A stretch of DNA of 64,000 nucleotides, taken from the NCBI GenBank assembly GCA_003259005.1, contig QLII01000001.1, forward strand, positions 7,245,001 through 7,309,000, in the 5' to 3' direction. Under the pieces are notes generated by a model. It made no database searches. It was given only the letters and a program-made list of their open reading frames with translations, and was not told the origin of the DNA. This stretch comes from Spirosoma telluris. GTDB taxonomy: Bacteria > Bacteroidota > Bacteroidia > Cytophagales > Spirosomataceae. The position numbers and the translations under genes are program-made. Position 1 is the first letter of the stretch; each line of letters begins with the position of its first letter. Shown piece by piece: positions 1 to 10,161 of this stretch.

Positions 1-937
1 TGTATGCCAGTATCATCAGCGATCTCAAGCTGGCGGCTACCCGTTTTGCCAGCGCGAAAGATGTAGAGGAAGTTGGGCGGGCCAACGAAACGGCGGCTTT
101 GGCCTTGCTCGGCAAAGTGTACCTGACCCGGCTCAATTTTACCGAGGCTGAGGTAGTGCTGAAATCCGTGATTACAGCCGGAAAATATAGCCTTCAGCCC
201 AATTATGCGGACCTGTTCAACCCGGCCAGTAAGGATTATAAAGAAACAATTTTTGCCATTCAGTACTCCGAAAATAGTGTTGATCTAGCCAGCCGATTCA
301 TTTTCTGGTTTGCCCCCAACACCTCGGGCGGGGAGGTTACCAAACGCCCTAATATCAGCGTCGTTGGGGCGGGGTGGAACCAGCCTACACAGGATTTGCT
401 GAACGCCTTCGAAGCGGGCGATAAGCGAAAAGACGTATCCATCGGCTTCTGGAAAGGTATCGACTGGGACTCCCAGATTCGCTCCATACCGTATTGTGCC
501 AAGTATAAGCCACCTATATCGGCCCCGACGACCGGTGCAGCGACAACCTGCCCATTCTTCGTTACTCGGATGTGTTGTTGATGTACGCCGAAACACTTAA
601 TGAACTGGGCCGGACAAGTGAGGCACTGCCTTTTGTACAACAGGTACGTACGCGAGCTGGTTTGGTGAATCCGCTGACTGGGCTGGATAAGGTGGCTCTT
701 CAAACCCTCATTGCCAAAGAGCGCCAGGTTGAGTTCTGTTTCGAAAATCAAAGGTGGTACGACCTCAAACGAACGGGAAAAGCCATTGAGGTCATGAGCG
801 CTCACGGTTTACGGGAGAAAGCGAGCAAATCGTTCTTATACCCTGAAGCGTACACAGTTACACCGACTAAACTGGTCGCACCCATCCCCAATGTTGAGGT
901 TTCTGTGAACAAGATTGATCAGAATCCTGGCTATTGA
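1..937 (+). CDS. SusD/RagB family outer-membrane lipoprotein, C-terminal part (frameshifted)
   Basis: SusD-like proteins sit on the outer membrane and bind glycans with a SusC TonB transporter. Only the C-terminal part is inside the window and the frame is open at base 1. A tetratricopeptide-like stretch (ALLGKVYLTRLNFTEAE) is followed by the family hallmark NLPILRYSDVLLMYAETLNE and the typical ending QNPGY. The reading frame changes between about 520 and 541, near a CCCC run, by loss of one base. Downstream sulfatase genes on the same strand suggest a polysaccharide-utilisation locus for a sulfated glycan; that substrate is inference. Confidence 0.85.
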
Positions 938-994
938 GTTGTTGTGTTTGGTGACGCTGCCAGTTCATCTAATCTTAAACTTTTCTAAAACACC

Positions 995-2394
995 TTGAAA
1001 TCTTTCCTTTTTTTACTTCTTGCTGGCACTTTGGTGATGGGGCTTCGCCCCATAGAAAACGGGCAGTCAAAACCCCCATCACCCCCTAATATTATTTTCC
1101 TGCTGGCCGATGATCAGCGGTGGGATGCGCTGGGCGTGGCCGGGAATACCATCATCCAGACGCCAAACATCGACCGGCTGGCCCGCGACGGGTTTTACTT
1201 TAAACGTTCCTACGTCACCACGCCCATATGCGCTATAAGCCGGGCCAGTATTTTTAGCGGCCAGTACGCTCGTCGGCATGGGATCGTGGATTTCGCGACG
1301 CCCTTTACTGATTCGGCATTGGCACAGACATACCCCGCGCTGCTCCGCAAGGCAGGCTACCGAACGGGCTTTATTGGCAAGTACGGTGTGGGAAATAAGA
1401 TGCCCGTGGATGCCTTTGATTACTGGCGCGGTTTCGATGGGCAGGGCAACTATGCGGCAAAAGATGCACAAGGGAAACCCATTCACCTGACGGATCTGAT
1501 GGGGCAACAGATGGACGAATTTCTCCAGGGCAACTCAAGCGGGAAACCATTTTGCCTGTCGGTGAGCTTTAAAGCCCCCACGCACAGGATGCAGCCAAGC
1601 CTGAATTTCCGTATGCCGAGCGCTTCAGTAAACTCTACACCGACAAGACCCTGAAACGCCCCATTCTGGCTCAGGATAAGTATTACCAGCAGTTTCCCGA
1701 CTGGTTTCGGCATAACGACCAGAACGAATCCCGAATCCGTTGGAGCCGTCGTTTCGCCACGGATTCGCTATTTCAGCAAACCACAAAATCGTACAACCGC
1801 CTGATTACCGGCGTGGATGATGTGGTGGGTAAACTGCGCCGATCGCTACAAGAGCGTGGACTTTCGGAGAATACCATCATTGTCTATACCAGCGATAACG
1901 GATTTTACGAAGGAGAATATGGATTTGCCGATAAATGGTATGGTCATGAATTGTCTATCCGGGTACCGCTCATCATTTACGATCCCCGGCAGCCAGCCTG
2001 GCATGGACGTACTACCGACCGTTATACGCTCAATATTGACCTGGCACCAACCCTGTTAACGGTTGCGGGTGTACCCGTGCCGAACCGCATGCAGGGGCGC
2101 AGCCTGACTCAATTAATGAATACGCCCACGACACCCTGGCGGAACGAATTCTATTTCGAGCATCCGATCAATATTCCGGCTGTATTCATTCCACAATCCG
2201 AAGGAGTGCTGAGCGCTGACCGGAAATACGTTCACTACTATAACGTCCGGCAGCCAGCAGATAGCTACGAAGAAGTGTACAACCTGAAAACTGACCCACA
2301 GGAGTTAACCAATCTGGCTGCTCAACCCAAGGGGAAAGCGCTTAAAAAGTCATTAGTCCCCCTTTTCAACCAATTAAAAGCGGCTGCTCGCTGA
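995..2394 (+). CDS. Sulfatase (alkaline-phosphatase superfamily), frameshifted
   Basis: Predicted to hydrolyse sulfate esters, probably exported. A hydrophobic signal segment (residues 1-17) is followed by NIIFLLADDQRW, carrying metal-binding aspartates 39-40, and the formylglycine motif C79-A-I-S-R. The motif lacks the usual proline at its third position, so activity is less certain than for the neighbours. The C-terminal half contains the VYTSDNGFYEGEYG active-site strand. A CCCCC run at 1575-1579 appears one base short; restoring one C gives a continuous protein of about 466 residues. The start is a TTG at 995; no in-frame ATG gives a signal peptide. It ends 22 bases before the next sulfatase, suggesting co-transcription. 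Confidence 0.85.
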
Positions 2395-2416
2395 CATAAC
2401 TTTACTGAAACCCGCT

Positions 2417-3886
2417 ATGAACCAGTTCACCTTATGTGCAGGTGGTGCCCTCCTGATGGGTTGGATTGCCTGGCACCCGTCGCCCTCTGTTACCCGACCG
2501 TCGTTGAGCAAACCAACCCTTCATAAACCTAATATCGTGATCGTGATGGCCGATCAGTGGCGTGCGCAGGATCTTGGCTATGCAGGTAATAAACAGGTTA
2601 TTACGCCTAATCTGGATAAGCTTGCAACTGAATCACTCAACGCCCGCCTGTGCGTTGCTGAAGTACCTGTCTGTGCACCCACACGTGCCAGTCTGCTGAC
2701 CGGGCAGCATGCCACTACCCACGGTGTGTTTTATAACGACCGCCCACTCCGTAGTGAAGCGGTCACACTGGCGGAGGTATGTCGGCAAAATGGATATCAG
2801 ACGGGTTTTATCGGGAAATGGCACATCAACGGTGGACTGGCTAAAGACTTTGCACCGGGCCGACTGGCACCCATCCCGGCCGATCGACGGCAGGGGTTCG
2901 ACTACTGGCGGGCACTGGAGTGCACTCACGACTACAACAACTCGCCCTACTATAATGACGTAAACAAACGGTTCGTCTGGCAGCAATACGACGCCATCAG
3001 TCAGACGGATACGGCCATTTCATTCATGACCCAGCCTCGCGACAACCCGTTTCTGCTCGTGCTGGCCTGGGGGCCACCGCATGATCCATACCAGACAGCA
3101 CCGAAAGAATATCGCCAGAAATATGCGAATCAATCCATTAGGTTGCGTCCAAACGTACCAGTTAAGGATACGATGGAAGCCAACCGGGCCTTAAAAGGGT
3201 ATTACGCCCATATCAACGCACTCGATGATTGCATTGGCCGGTTACAAGCAGCATTGAAAGGGGCTAAGCTCGATGAAAACACCATTTTCGTGTTCACCTC
3301 CGATCATGGCGACATGCTGTATTCGCATGATCAGATCAACAAACAAAAGCCCTGGGACGAATCCATTCGGGTGCCGTTTCTACTCAAATACCCCGCAGGA
3401 CTAAATAAAAAGGGACGTACACTAGATGTACCTATAACACTGACGGATGTCATGCCGACCTTGTTATCGATGACCGGACAGGCCATTCCAGCCACTGTGG
3501 AAGGGCATGATTATTCGACCCTAATTCGCCAGCCACGCGTTCCCCGGTCCGACGATGCCGCCCTGATTGCCTGTATTGTGCCGTTTCACCAGTGGAATTA
3601 TGCGCGGGGAGGGCGCGAGTTTCGGGGTGTGCGCACGGCCCGGTACACATATGTGCGCGACTTGAAAGGACCCTGGCTTTTGTATGACAACACAAAGGAC
3701 CCATATCAACTGGCAAATCTGGCCAACCAACCCGACATGGCGAAAACGCAGCGGCAACTGGAAGGGATACTAGCGCAAAAGCTTTGGGAGGCAAACGACA
3801 GTTTCTCGCCGGGGAATGTGTATATGGATACCTGGCATTATCCCTGGGCTTCTATAGATTCGGTTGGCAATCCTTATTACAAGTAG
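2417..3886 (+). CDS. Sulfatase, 489 aa, intact
   Basis: A complete arylsulfatase-like enzyme. An N-terminal hydrophobic segment is followed by NIVIVMADQWR (metal ligand D46) and the canonical motif C86-A-P-T-R within CAPTRASLLTGQ; this cysteine would be converted to formylglycine. FVFTSDHGDMLYSH supplies further metal and sulfate ligands. The length is normal for the family. It follows the first sulfatase by 22 bases and the SusD gene upstream, so the three probably act on the same sulfated polysaccharide. No sulfatase-maturing enzyme lies nearby. Confidence 0.9.
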   Translation: MNQFTLCAGGALLMGWIAWHPSPSVTRPSLSKPTLHKPNIVIVMADQWRAQDLGYAGNKQVITPNLDKLATESLNARLCVAEVPVCAPTRASLLTGQHATTHGVFYNDRPLRSEAVTLAEVCRQNGYQTGFIGKWHINGGLAKDFAPGRLAPIPADRRQGFDYWRALECTHDYNNSPYYNDVNKRFVWQQYDAISQTDTAISFMTQPRDNPFLLVLAWGPPHDPYQTAPKEYRQKYANQSIRLRPNVPVKDTMEANRALKGYYAHINALDDCIGRLQAALKGAKLDENTIFVFTSDHGDMLYSHDQINKQKPWDESIRVPFLLKYPAGLNKKGRTLDVPITLTDVMPTLLSMTGQAIPATVEGHDYSTLIRQPRVPRSDDAALIACIVPFHQWNYARGGREFRGVRTARYTYVRDLKGPWLLYDNTKDPYQLANLANQPDMAKTQRQLEGILAQKLWEANDSFSPGNVYMDTWHYPWASIDSVGNPYYK

Positions 3887-4374
3887 TTGTTAATTAAATT
3901 TATCGAAGATTTAATTGAACTATTCTTGACTATAGGCGAGGTGCCATTGAGATTATGACCTTTTATGATTCATTGCCCTTATTTCTAAAAATTTAGTCTC
4001 AATCCGGATTCCAAGTTGATGTTTAGCTTTGATAACTCACTAATTGCCGTTTTGGTTAGCGAAGCCGCCACGGGGAGCCCCGCTCAAACCCATTAGTTTC
4101 GGCAATCAGTACCGATACGGACATCTTATCATTCTTGGCTTTATCGCTCAAGCTTTTGAGCCAGGCCGCCCGAGCGCTCAATTGCTTTATCAACAGAGCG
4201 CTCGGAGTCTTTGAATAACCTAACCAATCATATTAAAGATAAGTGTCTGTAGCGACTAAAATCGAAGCAACTTCATGCATACGACCACTTAAACTCTTTC
4301 ATTACAACTAAGCTTTCCTTGATCATTCACGTCAATTCGTGCAAACGAATTGTACATCACCTAGCAACAAGCAT
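3887..4374. other. Intergenic region without a recognisable gene
   Basis: About 490 bases between the sulfatase and the tRNA terminator. No open frame of convincing length was seen. It holds two small inverted repeats: CCGAGCGCTC at 4170-4179 with its complement GAGCGCTCGG at 4196-4205, and a looser ACTAATTGCCG / CGGCAATCAGT pair near 4030-4110. These could be remnants or regulatory hairpins; nothing in the sequence decides this. Confidence 0.5.
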
Positions 4375-4408
4375 AAAAAAAGCACTTAACAATTACGTTA
4401 AGTGCTTG
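4375..4408 (-). terminator. Intrinsic terminator of the tRNA-Thr gene
   Basis: Read on the minus strand, AGCACTTAAC and GTTAAGTGCT form a perfect 10-bp stem around a GTAATT loop, followed by a run of seven T. It lies directly downstream of the tRNA. Confidence 0.85.
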
Positions 4409-4418
4409 ATTATCGGGA

Positions 4419-4490
4419 GCCTCCTATAGGACTTGAACCTACGACCCCTTCATTACGAATGAAGTGCTCTACCAACTGAGCTAAGGAGGC
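4419..4490 (-). tRNA. tRNA-Thr (anticodon CGT)
   Basis: The minus strand folds into a cloverleaf: acceptor GCCTCCT/AGGAGGC, D arm GCTC..GAGC, anticodon stem CTTCA/TGAAG with loop TTCGTAA, five-base variable loop, and T arm with TTCAAGT. Anticodon CGT reads ACG (Thr). The 72 bases do not include an encoded CCA. Confidence 0.95.
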
Positions 4491-4521
4491 TTATAGCTGC
4501 CTTTAGCGGCTTTTGTGAGTG

Positions 4522-4529
4522 CAAATATA
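4522..4529 (-). promoter_or_regulatory. Putative -7 promoter box for tRNA-Thr
   Basis: TATATTTG on the minus strand matches the Bacteroidota TANNTTTG consensus about 30 bases upstream of the mature tRNA. A TTG lies about 21 bases further upstream. Confidence 0.5.
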
Positions 4530-4572
4530 ACCGTTTCGAATTTAAGAACGCAAGTATCCGTTCTATTTTTGG

Positions 4573-4580
4573 TAAATTTG
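4573..4580 (+). promoter_or_regulatory. Putative -7 promoter box for the ABC-F gene
   Basis: TAAATTTG matches TANNTTTG and ends five bases before the ATG at 4586. If used, the transcript would be leaderless or nearly so. No clear -33 TTTG was seen. Confidence 0.45.
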
Positions 4581-4585
4581 CATCC

Positions 4586-6567
4586 ATGATTTCCATCACA
4601 AACCTCTCTTACTACCTCGGTAGCCGGGCGCTCTACGAAAATGCGTCACTCCATATTAAGCCTAACCAGAAAATCGGTCTGATTGGCCTGAATGGTACCG
4701 GCAAGTCAACGCTTCTCCGAATCATTAATGGCGAATACCAACCGGATGGCGGTATTATTTCCAAAGCGGGTGATGTATCGATCGGTTTCCTGAATCAGGA
4801 TTTGCTATCCTACCAGACCGATGAGTCAATTCTCTCCGTGGCAATGCAGGCGTTTGCCCGGCAAAATGAACTGCAAATCAAAATCGAAGAGCTGCTCCAT
4901 AAAATGGAGACGGATTATACCGACGACCTGGTTGATAAATTAGGGAAGGCGCAGGAAGAGTTTGATGCGCTCGATGGCTATACGATCCAGTCCAGAGCGG
5001 AAGAAATTCTGGAAGGACTTGGCTTCTCGACTGATGATCTGCATAGGCCCTTAAAATTATTCTCAGGGGGATGGCGCATGCGGGTAATGCTTGCAAAACT
5101 GCTGCTGGAAAAGCCTTCCCTGCTGATGCTTGATGAGCCGACCAACCACTTAGACTTACCGTCGATTCAGTGGGTTGAAAAATACGTTCAAAACTACGAA
5201 GGGTCAGTAATTGTGGTTTCTCACGATCGCGAATTCATTGATAATGTGGTCGATACCATTGTTGAAGTGTCGGGCGCGAAACTGAATTACTACGCAGGTG
5301 ACTACTCCTATTATATGGAAGAGAAAGCACTTCGTAATGAGATCCAAAAGGGTGCGTTTGAGAACCAGCAGGCCAAAATTCGGCAAACCGAGCGGTTTAT
5401 CGAGCGCTTTAAAGCGAAAGCCTCAAAAGCAAAACAAGCCCAAAGCCGGGTTAAACAACTCGAACGTATGGAGCTTGTCGACGATGTAATCGATAGCAAT
5501 GCGCGGGTTAATTTTAAGTTCAACTTCTCGCAGCAACCCGGTCGGCATATTCTGCACCTTGACGATATTTCGAAGGCTTACGGTGAAAAACGTATCCTGA
5601 CACATTCCACAGCCCGGCTTGAGCGGGGCGATAAGGTGGCGCTCATTGGGGCTAACGGACGGGGTAAATCAACACTGTTGCGCATCATATCGGGTTCAGA
5701 ACCCATTGACGGTGAGCGCGTTTTAGGGTATAATGTTTCGTTTAGTTTCTACGCCCAGCACCAATTGGAATCGCTTCGGGTAGAGGATTCGATGCTGGAA
5801 GAACTCAAACAGGCAAACCCAACCAAGTCGGATGGCGAATTGCGGGGGGTACTCGGCTGCTTTTTGTTTTCGGGCGACGATGTGTTTAAGAAAATCAAAG
5901 TGCTGTCGGGGGCGAGAAGTCGCGCGTAGCTTTGGCGAAAGTATTACTCTCTCAGGCAAACTTCCTGCTACTTGACGAACCGACCAACCACCTGGATATG
6001 CAGTCGGTAAATATCCTGATTCAGGCGTTGCAACAATACGAAGGCACCTACGTGGTTGTTTCCCACGACCGGTATTTCGTATCGCAGATTGCCAATAAAA
6101 TCTGGTATATCGAAGATGAGCAGATTAAAGAATATCCTGGCACCTACGATGAATATGAATGGTGGCAGGAAGAGCGTAAAGCGCAGGGATTTGCGCCATC
6201 GAAGCAACCTGTCGATAACTCAAAGATGCAGCCTGTGACCAGCCCGGCACCCGCTTCGAACGGACAAGCGGCAAACGGGAAGGCCACAACTGGTCGCATA
6301 TCGGACGATGAACGGAAAGAATGGCAAAAGACCCTTAAGAACCTGAACCGTCAGGTGCAGGAGTCAGAAGCTAAAATAGCCCAATTGGAAGAACGGAAAA
6401 AATGGCTCGAAACCGAACTTGCCAATCCGGCCACCTATGGCGACGATAAACTCATGCAAGCCAAAAACGATGAATATCGGCACGTAACGGCTCAAATTAA
6501 TCAATTGCAGGATGAATGGGAAATGGCTATGCTCGAAGCCGAAGAGTGGGAAAAGAAATTAGCGTAA
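4586..6567 (+). CDS. ABC-F family ribosome-associated ATPase (frameshifted)
   Basis: A soluble protein with two ATP-binding cassettes and no membrane segments. Domain 1 has Walker A GLNGTGKST (K40), signature LFSGGWRMR and Walker B LLMLDEPTNHLDL. A charged linker (FIERFKAKASKAKQAQSRVKQLERM) follows, then domain 2 with LIGANGRGKST and LLLDEPTNHLDM, and a C-terminal coiled coil of roughly 100 residues. ABC-F proteins act on the ribosome in translation or antibiotic protection. The frame breaks in the second signature: the G run at 5908-5912 is one G short of encoding LSGGEKSRVALAK. Repaired length is about 660 residues. The Uup/YdiF-like subgroup is likely but not proven. Confidence 0.93.
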
Positions 6568-6584
6568 AAAAAGTCGTAAGTTAT

Positions 6585-6641
6585 AAAGTGGTAAGTGACT
6601 GATGCATGCGTAATACACATGCGGCAATTACTTACCACTTT
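6585..6641 (+). terminator. Inverted repeat/terminator after the ABC-F gene
   Basis: AAAGTGGTAAGT (6585-6596) pairs with ACTTACCACTTT (6630-6641), with an inner GCATG/CATGC stem, and is followed by TCTTTTTT. It is one of the window's family of word-repeat palindromes and has a usable plus-strand T run. Confidence 0.7.
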
Positions 6642-6691
6642 CTTTTTTATGTCATACAACTAAACTATAATTATGTTTTATTTGTACGATT

Positions 6692-7756
6692 ATGGGCGAC
6701 TACAAAAAAGGGCGGGGAGCGCAGTTCAATTCGGACAATTCATTCTCTAAACATCACTACAAATTAGATAATCTGAGTGCCTCGTATGATGATGATTTTC
6801 CTGAGCCAACGGTAAAAACAAAGTTTTTGCTGGAAACGCCGAAGCAGATTATTAGCCGTTCCAATAGCCCTGACATAGGTTTTTCGGCGTCTATCAATCC
6901 GTATCAGGGCTGCGAGCATGGCTGTATCTACTGCTACGCTCGCCCTACCCATGAATATTGGGGCTTTTCGGCCGGGTTGGATTTTGAGAGCAAAATTATG
7001 GTAAAGAAAAACGCACCTGATTTGCTTGAAAAGCAATTTCAGTCGCGTTCCTACAAACCGGAAGTCATTCATTTTTCAGGTAATACCGACTGCTACCAAC
7101 CTGCCGAACGGACGTACCAACTTACACGACGGATGCTGTCGCTCTGCCTGCACTACCGTAATCCCGTTTCAATCATTACCAAAAATGCCCTGATTCTTCG
7201 TGATTTAGATATTCTGAAACCTATGGCTGCCCTTAATCTAGTGAGTGTGGCCATTTCGATTACTACCCTAACCGAAAGCTTACGGCTGTTGATGGAACCA
7301 CGCACGGTTACGGCTACTCAACGATTCAAAACGATGCAAGCCCTGCACCAGGCCGGCGTGCCGGTAGGGGTTATGACAGCACCGATTATTCCCAGTTTGA
7401 ATGACCACGAAATTCCTAAGCTGATTGAGCAAGCTGCCAGTCGGGGAGCCTGCTGGGCTGCTTATACCCTTGTGCGCTTAAACGGAGCGCTCGGTCCACT
7501 ATTTACCGACTGGCTCAACCAGTCATTCCCTGATCGTGCTGAGCGCGTTCTGAACCAAATTGCCGATTGCCATGGTGGGCAGTTGAACGATTCCCGGTTC
7601 AAAACCCGCATGTCGGGTGAAGGGAAGTATGCCCAACAAATTGCCCAACTGCATCGGATCAGTTGCCAGAAATACCTTAGTGATCGCCAGCCTCCCAGTC
7701 TCACCACGGAATTATTCCGTCCTGCGGGGCAATTGGGGTTATTCGACTACGTGTAG
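6692..7756 (+). CDS. Radical SAM protein, PA0069/SplB-like family
   Basis: A 354-residue protein of the PA0069 radical SAM group. Residues 74-81 carry CEHGCIYC, the C-x3-C-x2-C [4Fe-4S] ligand set, followed by YARPTHEYWG, typical of this family. The N terminus KKGRGAQFNSDNSF and the following ETPKQIISRSNSPDIGFSASINPYQGC match the conserved family opening. The actual reaction is not known to me. The gene is intact and stands alone after the ABC-F terminator. Confidence 0.88.
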   Translation: MGDYKKGRGAQFNSDNSFSKHHYKLDNLSASYDDDFPEPTVKTKFLLETPKQIISRSNSPDIGFSASINPYQGCEHGCIYCYARPTHEYWGFSAGLDFESKIMVKKNAPDLLEKQFQSRSYKPEVIHFSGNTDCYQPAERTYQLTRRMLSLCLHYRNPVSIITKNALILRDLDILKPMAALNLVSVAISITTLTESLRLLMEPRTVTATQRFKTMQALHQAGVPVGVMTAPIIPSLNDHEIPKLIEQAASRGACWAAYTLVRLNGALGPLFTDWLNQSFPDRAERVLNQIADCHGGQLNDSRFKTRMSGEGKYAQQIAQLHRISCQKYLSDRQPPSLTTELFRPAGQLGLFDYV

Positions 7757-7929
7757 TGCCGCCAGGAACGGTTGGCACTAGATAGGAGTCTTTGCTCAGG
7801 CTTACGTCATGTTTAACCTACTGATTGTCAAAGTTCCTACTGTTTCTTTTTTTGACTGGTATATAAATTACGGGCCGTAGGCCTCCGCTGTGTCGAAGAA
7901 GGTAACTCATTGATCGAAAGCGGTACAAA

Positions 7930-8573
7930 TTAATGTAATGGCGCTTTGCTTTTAATTGTACGTAACCATTTCACAACGGTTTTTTCGGCTTCTTTGGCTT
8001 TATCGCCTTGAATAACCAGCAATTGTCCATCCCGTTCCGATCCACCCCGCATCGTAAATCCTTCCAGTACGTTGCTGTTGGGACACAACTCCTTTACCGT
8101 GTCGAACGTACTGCCAATGCCATAGCCACCATTGCTATTGAACGGAATGATGGTTTTGCCGCTGAAATTATGCTGACGCAAAAAGCTTTTCATGGGTGGG
8201 GGCAACTGCATGCCCCAGGTGGGGAATCCGATAAACACGACATCGTATTGCTGGATGTTGTCGATTTTTGTTTTTAGTGGAGGCAGGAAACCAGTTTCAT
8301 TTTCACGGGCTACCTGTTCTACGGTAGCCCGGTAGTTGGCGGGGTAGGGGGTGATAATTCAAGGGCCACCAATGTCCCACCTACATGTTTATGAAGGATT
8401 TTCGCTAAGGCCTTGGTGTTATTGGTACGCGACAAATACACAATCAATACCTTGTCTGGCGCTCGGATAGCCTCGTTGTTGACCTGAACGATCCCCGTTG
8501 GGAAAGTCGAACAAGCCCCGATCAAAAGAAAAAAAGTCAATACCATGTGCATCATAAAGGCAGTTATTTTCAC
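7930..8573 (-). CDS. Flavodoxin-like exported protein (frameshifted)
   Basis: An N-terminal hydrophobic lipoprotein-like leader (MVLTFFLLIGACSTF) is followed by VLIVYLSRTNNTKALAKIL, a flavodoxin FMN phosphate-binding loop. Later segments DVVFIGFPTWGMQLPPPM and KTIIPFNSNGGYGIGST are flavodoxin FMN-binding features. The reading frame is broken at 8347-8351, where a G run (C on the sense strand) is one base short; repair gives SPPYPANYRATVEQVARE and about 214 residues. It probably carries electrons or reduces quinone-like compounds. It lies near an aldo/keto reductase, but co-regulation is only inferred. Confidence 0.8.
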
Positions 8574-8625
8574 TCCGTTCGGTTTTGGCTTTTATCGTCA
8601 GTGAGGCAGAAAACGAGACACCTCA

Positions 8626-9111
8626 TTAATGCTTAATCACATGGGTTTCCCGTACACTGCTAAAGGTTAAGGCTAACATTTTCCAGTCTTTCCCTTGTTT
8701 TTTATAGACTTCGGTAACGGTAAACTCAGTTTTGGCCTCAGTGCCCCGCACCATGGCCACCAGCGTAATCCTGCTCCAGATGATAGCCGTATTGTTGCCA
8801 AACAACTCTACCGCCACATCGTGTACATCCGCTTGCTTGTACCAAATGCTTCCGGTTTTAATGATATCGAGTTCTTCGCCCTTTTTCCAGGTGCCACTCA
8901 TATGCACAAATTTTGACTTATCATCGAAGAGTTGTGCCAGTTTATCGACATTCTTGTCAGCCATCCACTGCCATTTCTCCTTCGAGAGTGCAATGATTTC
9001 CTGCTCTTCACTCGTGCTGTTTGTTACCAATGGGCTCGTTTTGGCCGTTTGGGCGAAGGCCGATAGTATGCCTATACTGAAGAAACACAGGCTGAGAATT
9101 GATGCTTTCAT
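8626..9111 (-). CDS. Secreted NTF2-like / DUF4440 protein
   Basis: 161 residues with a clear signal peptide (cleavage after SAFA, about residue 20). The rest has the NTF2/SnoaL pattern: EIIALSKEKWQWMADKNVDKLAQLFDD near the start and FTVTEVYKKQGKDWKMLAL at the end, as in DUF4440 proteins. Such domains bind small ligands or act as enzymes; the specific role is unknown. It lies between the flavodoxin-like and aldo/keto reductase genes, all on the minus strand. Confidence 0.8.
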   Translation of the reverse strand: MKASILSLCFFSIGILSAFAQTAKTSPLVTNSTSEEQEIIALSKEKWQWMADKNVDKLAQLFDDKSKFVHMSGTWKKGEELDIIKTGSIWYKQADVHDVAVELFGNNTAIIWSRITLVAMVRGTEAKTEFTVTEVYKKQGKDWKMLALTFSSVRETHVIKH

Positions 9112-9156
9112 GCTGGTTTTTATGCGTTTATACTAGTGTATTATATCCGTGAGTTA

Positions 9157-10004
9157 CTAGTTAAGCTTTCGTTCGCCCAGCCATTTTACCATGGCCGGAT
9201 CGCGATGATCGAAGAAGAGACTTGCGTTTGTGTCCAGGGTTTTGATGGACTCCATATCGGCGGCACTTAGGTTAAAATCGAGGCTATTAAAATTCTCTTC
9301 CATCCGCTCTTTACGAACGGACTTGGGAATAGCCACGACGCCCGTTGGGTAAGCCAGCGCAGCACAACCTGTGCAATGGATTTGTTATACTTCGCTCCAA
9401 TTGAGCCTAGCAGTTCGTTATGGAACAGGTCGTTTTTTCCTTCTGCGAAAGGTCCCCAGGATTCAATCTGGACATTGTTGTCGGTTAAGAACTGTTGTGT
9501 TGCCGGTTGCTGATGAAACGGATGGGTTTCGATTTGATTGACCGCCGGAACAACTTCATTGTGGACGATCAGGTCAATCAGCCGATCAGGTTGAAAATTA
9601 CTGACGCCAATAGCTCGAACCCGACCTTCTTTGTAGAACTCCTCCATAGCTCGCCACTCGCCGTACACATCGCCCATAGGTTGATGAATCAGGTACAGAT
9701 CGAGATAATCTAGTTGCAGCTTTTTCAAGGAAGTTTCGAAGGCTTTCTTCGCGCCCTCATAGCCATCAGACTGTATCCAGAGTTTGGTGGTAATAAACAA
9801 TTCCTCTCTTGGCACCCCACTTTTCTTGATGGCCTGCCCCACGGCCTCCTCATTACCATACGAAGCGGCCGTATCGATCAACCGATAGCCGGTGGCGATG
9901 GCGTCCAGCACACTTCGTTCACATTCGGCTGGATCGGGTACCTGAAATACACCGAAGCCAAGTATGGGCATTGTTACCCCATTGTTCAAAACTACTTGTT
10001 GCAT
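9157..10004 (-). CDS. Aldo/keto reductase (frameshifted near the C terminus)
   Basis: NADPH-dependent reductase of aldehydes and ketones. The AKR catalytic tetrad is visible: D44 (LIDTAASYGNEE), Y49, K74 (ITTKLW) and H107 (YLIHQP). AIGVSNFQPDRL and SWGPFAEGKN are family motifs. A CCC run at 9341-9343 appears one base short; restoring it gives LTQRGVVAIPKSVRKERM and an end at 9157, about 282 residues, the usual length. The gene is divergent from the AraC gene at 10162, which is the natural candidate for its regulator. Confidence 0.9.
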
Positions 10005-10131
10005 GATACTCGTAAAGTTTACAGGGCAAAGGTCTGCTCATTTCTTCGCCCAAATGGTATACAGATTACAGGGATTACTACCATTATTACTGATTACGAT
10101 TTACCAATCAGGTAGGCTGGTAGGAAAGCGG

Positions 10132-10139
10132 TAATTTTG
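10132..10139 (+). promoter_or_regulatory. Putative -7 promoter box for the AraC gene
   Basis: TAATTTTG matches TANNTTTG, 22 bases before the ATG at 10162. Confidence 0.45.
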
Positions 10140-10161
10140 GTATTGATAAACCAACCGTGCT

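Noticed and set aside
260..805. 181-codon minus-strand open frame over the SusD gene
   Set aside because: It lies opposite a clear SusD coding sequence and has no protein-like features; it is a shadow frame.
4030..4210. Mobile-element remnant between sulfatase and tRNA
   Set aside because: Only two short inverted repeats were seen and no coding remnant, so there is not enough to call an element.
5900..5935. Programmed ribosomal frameshift in the ABC-F gene
   Set aside because: The same one-base loss in a run occurs in about 20 unrelated genes, so a sequence error is a simpler explanation than programmed slippage.
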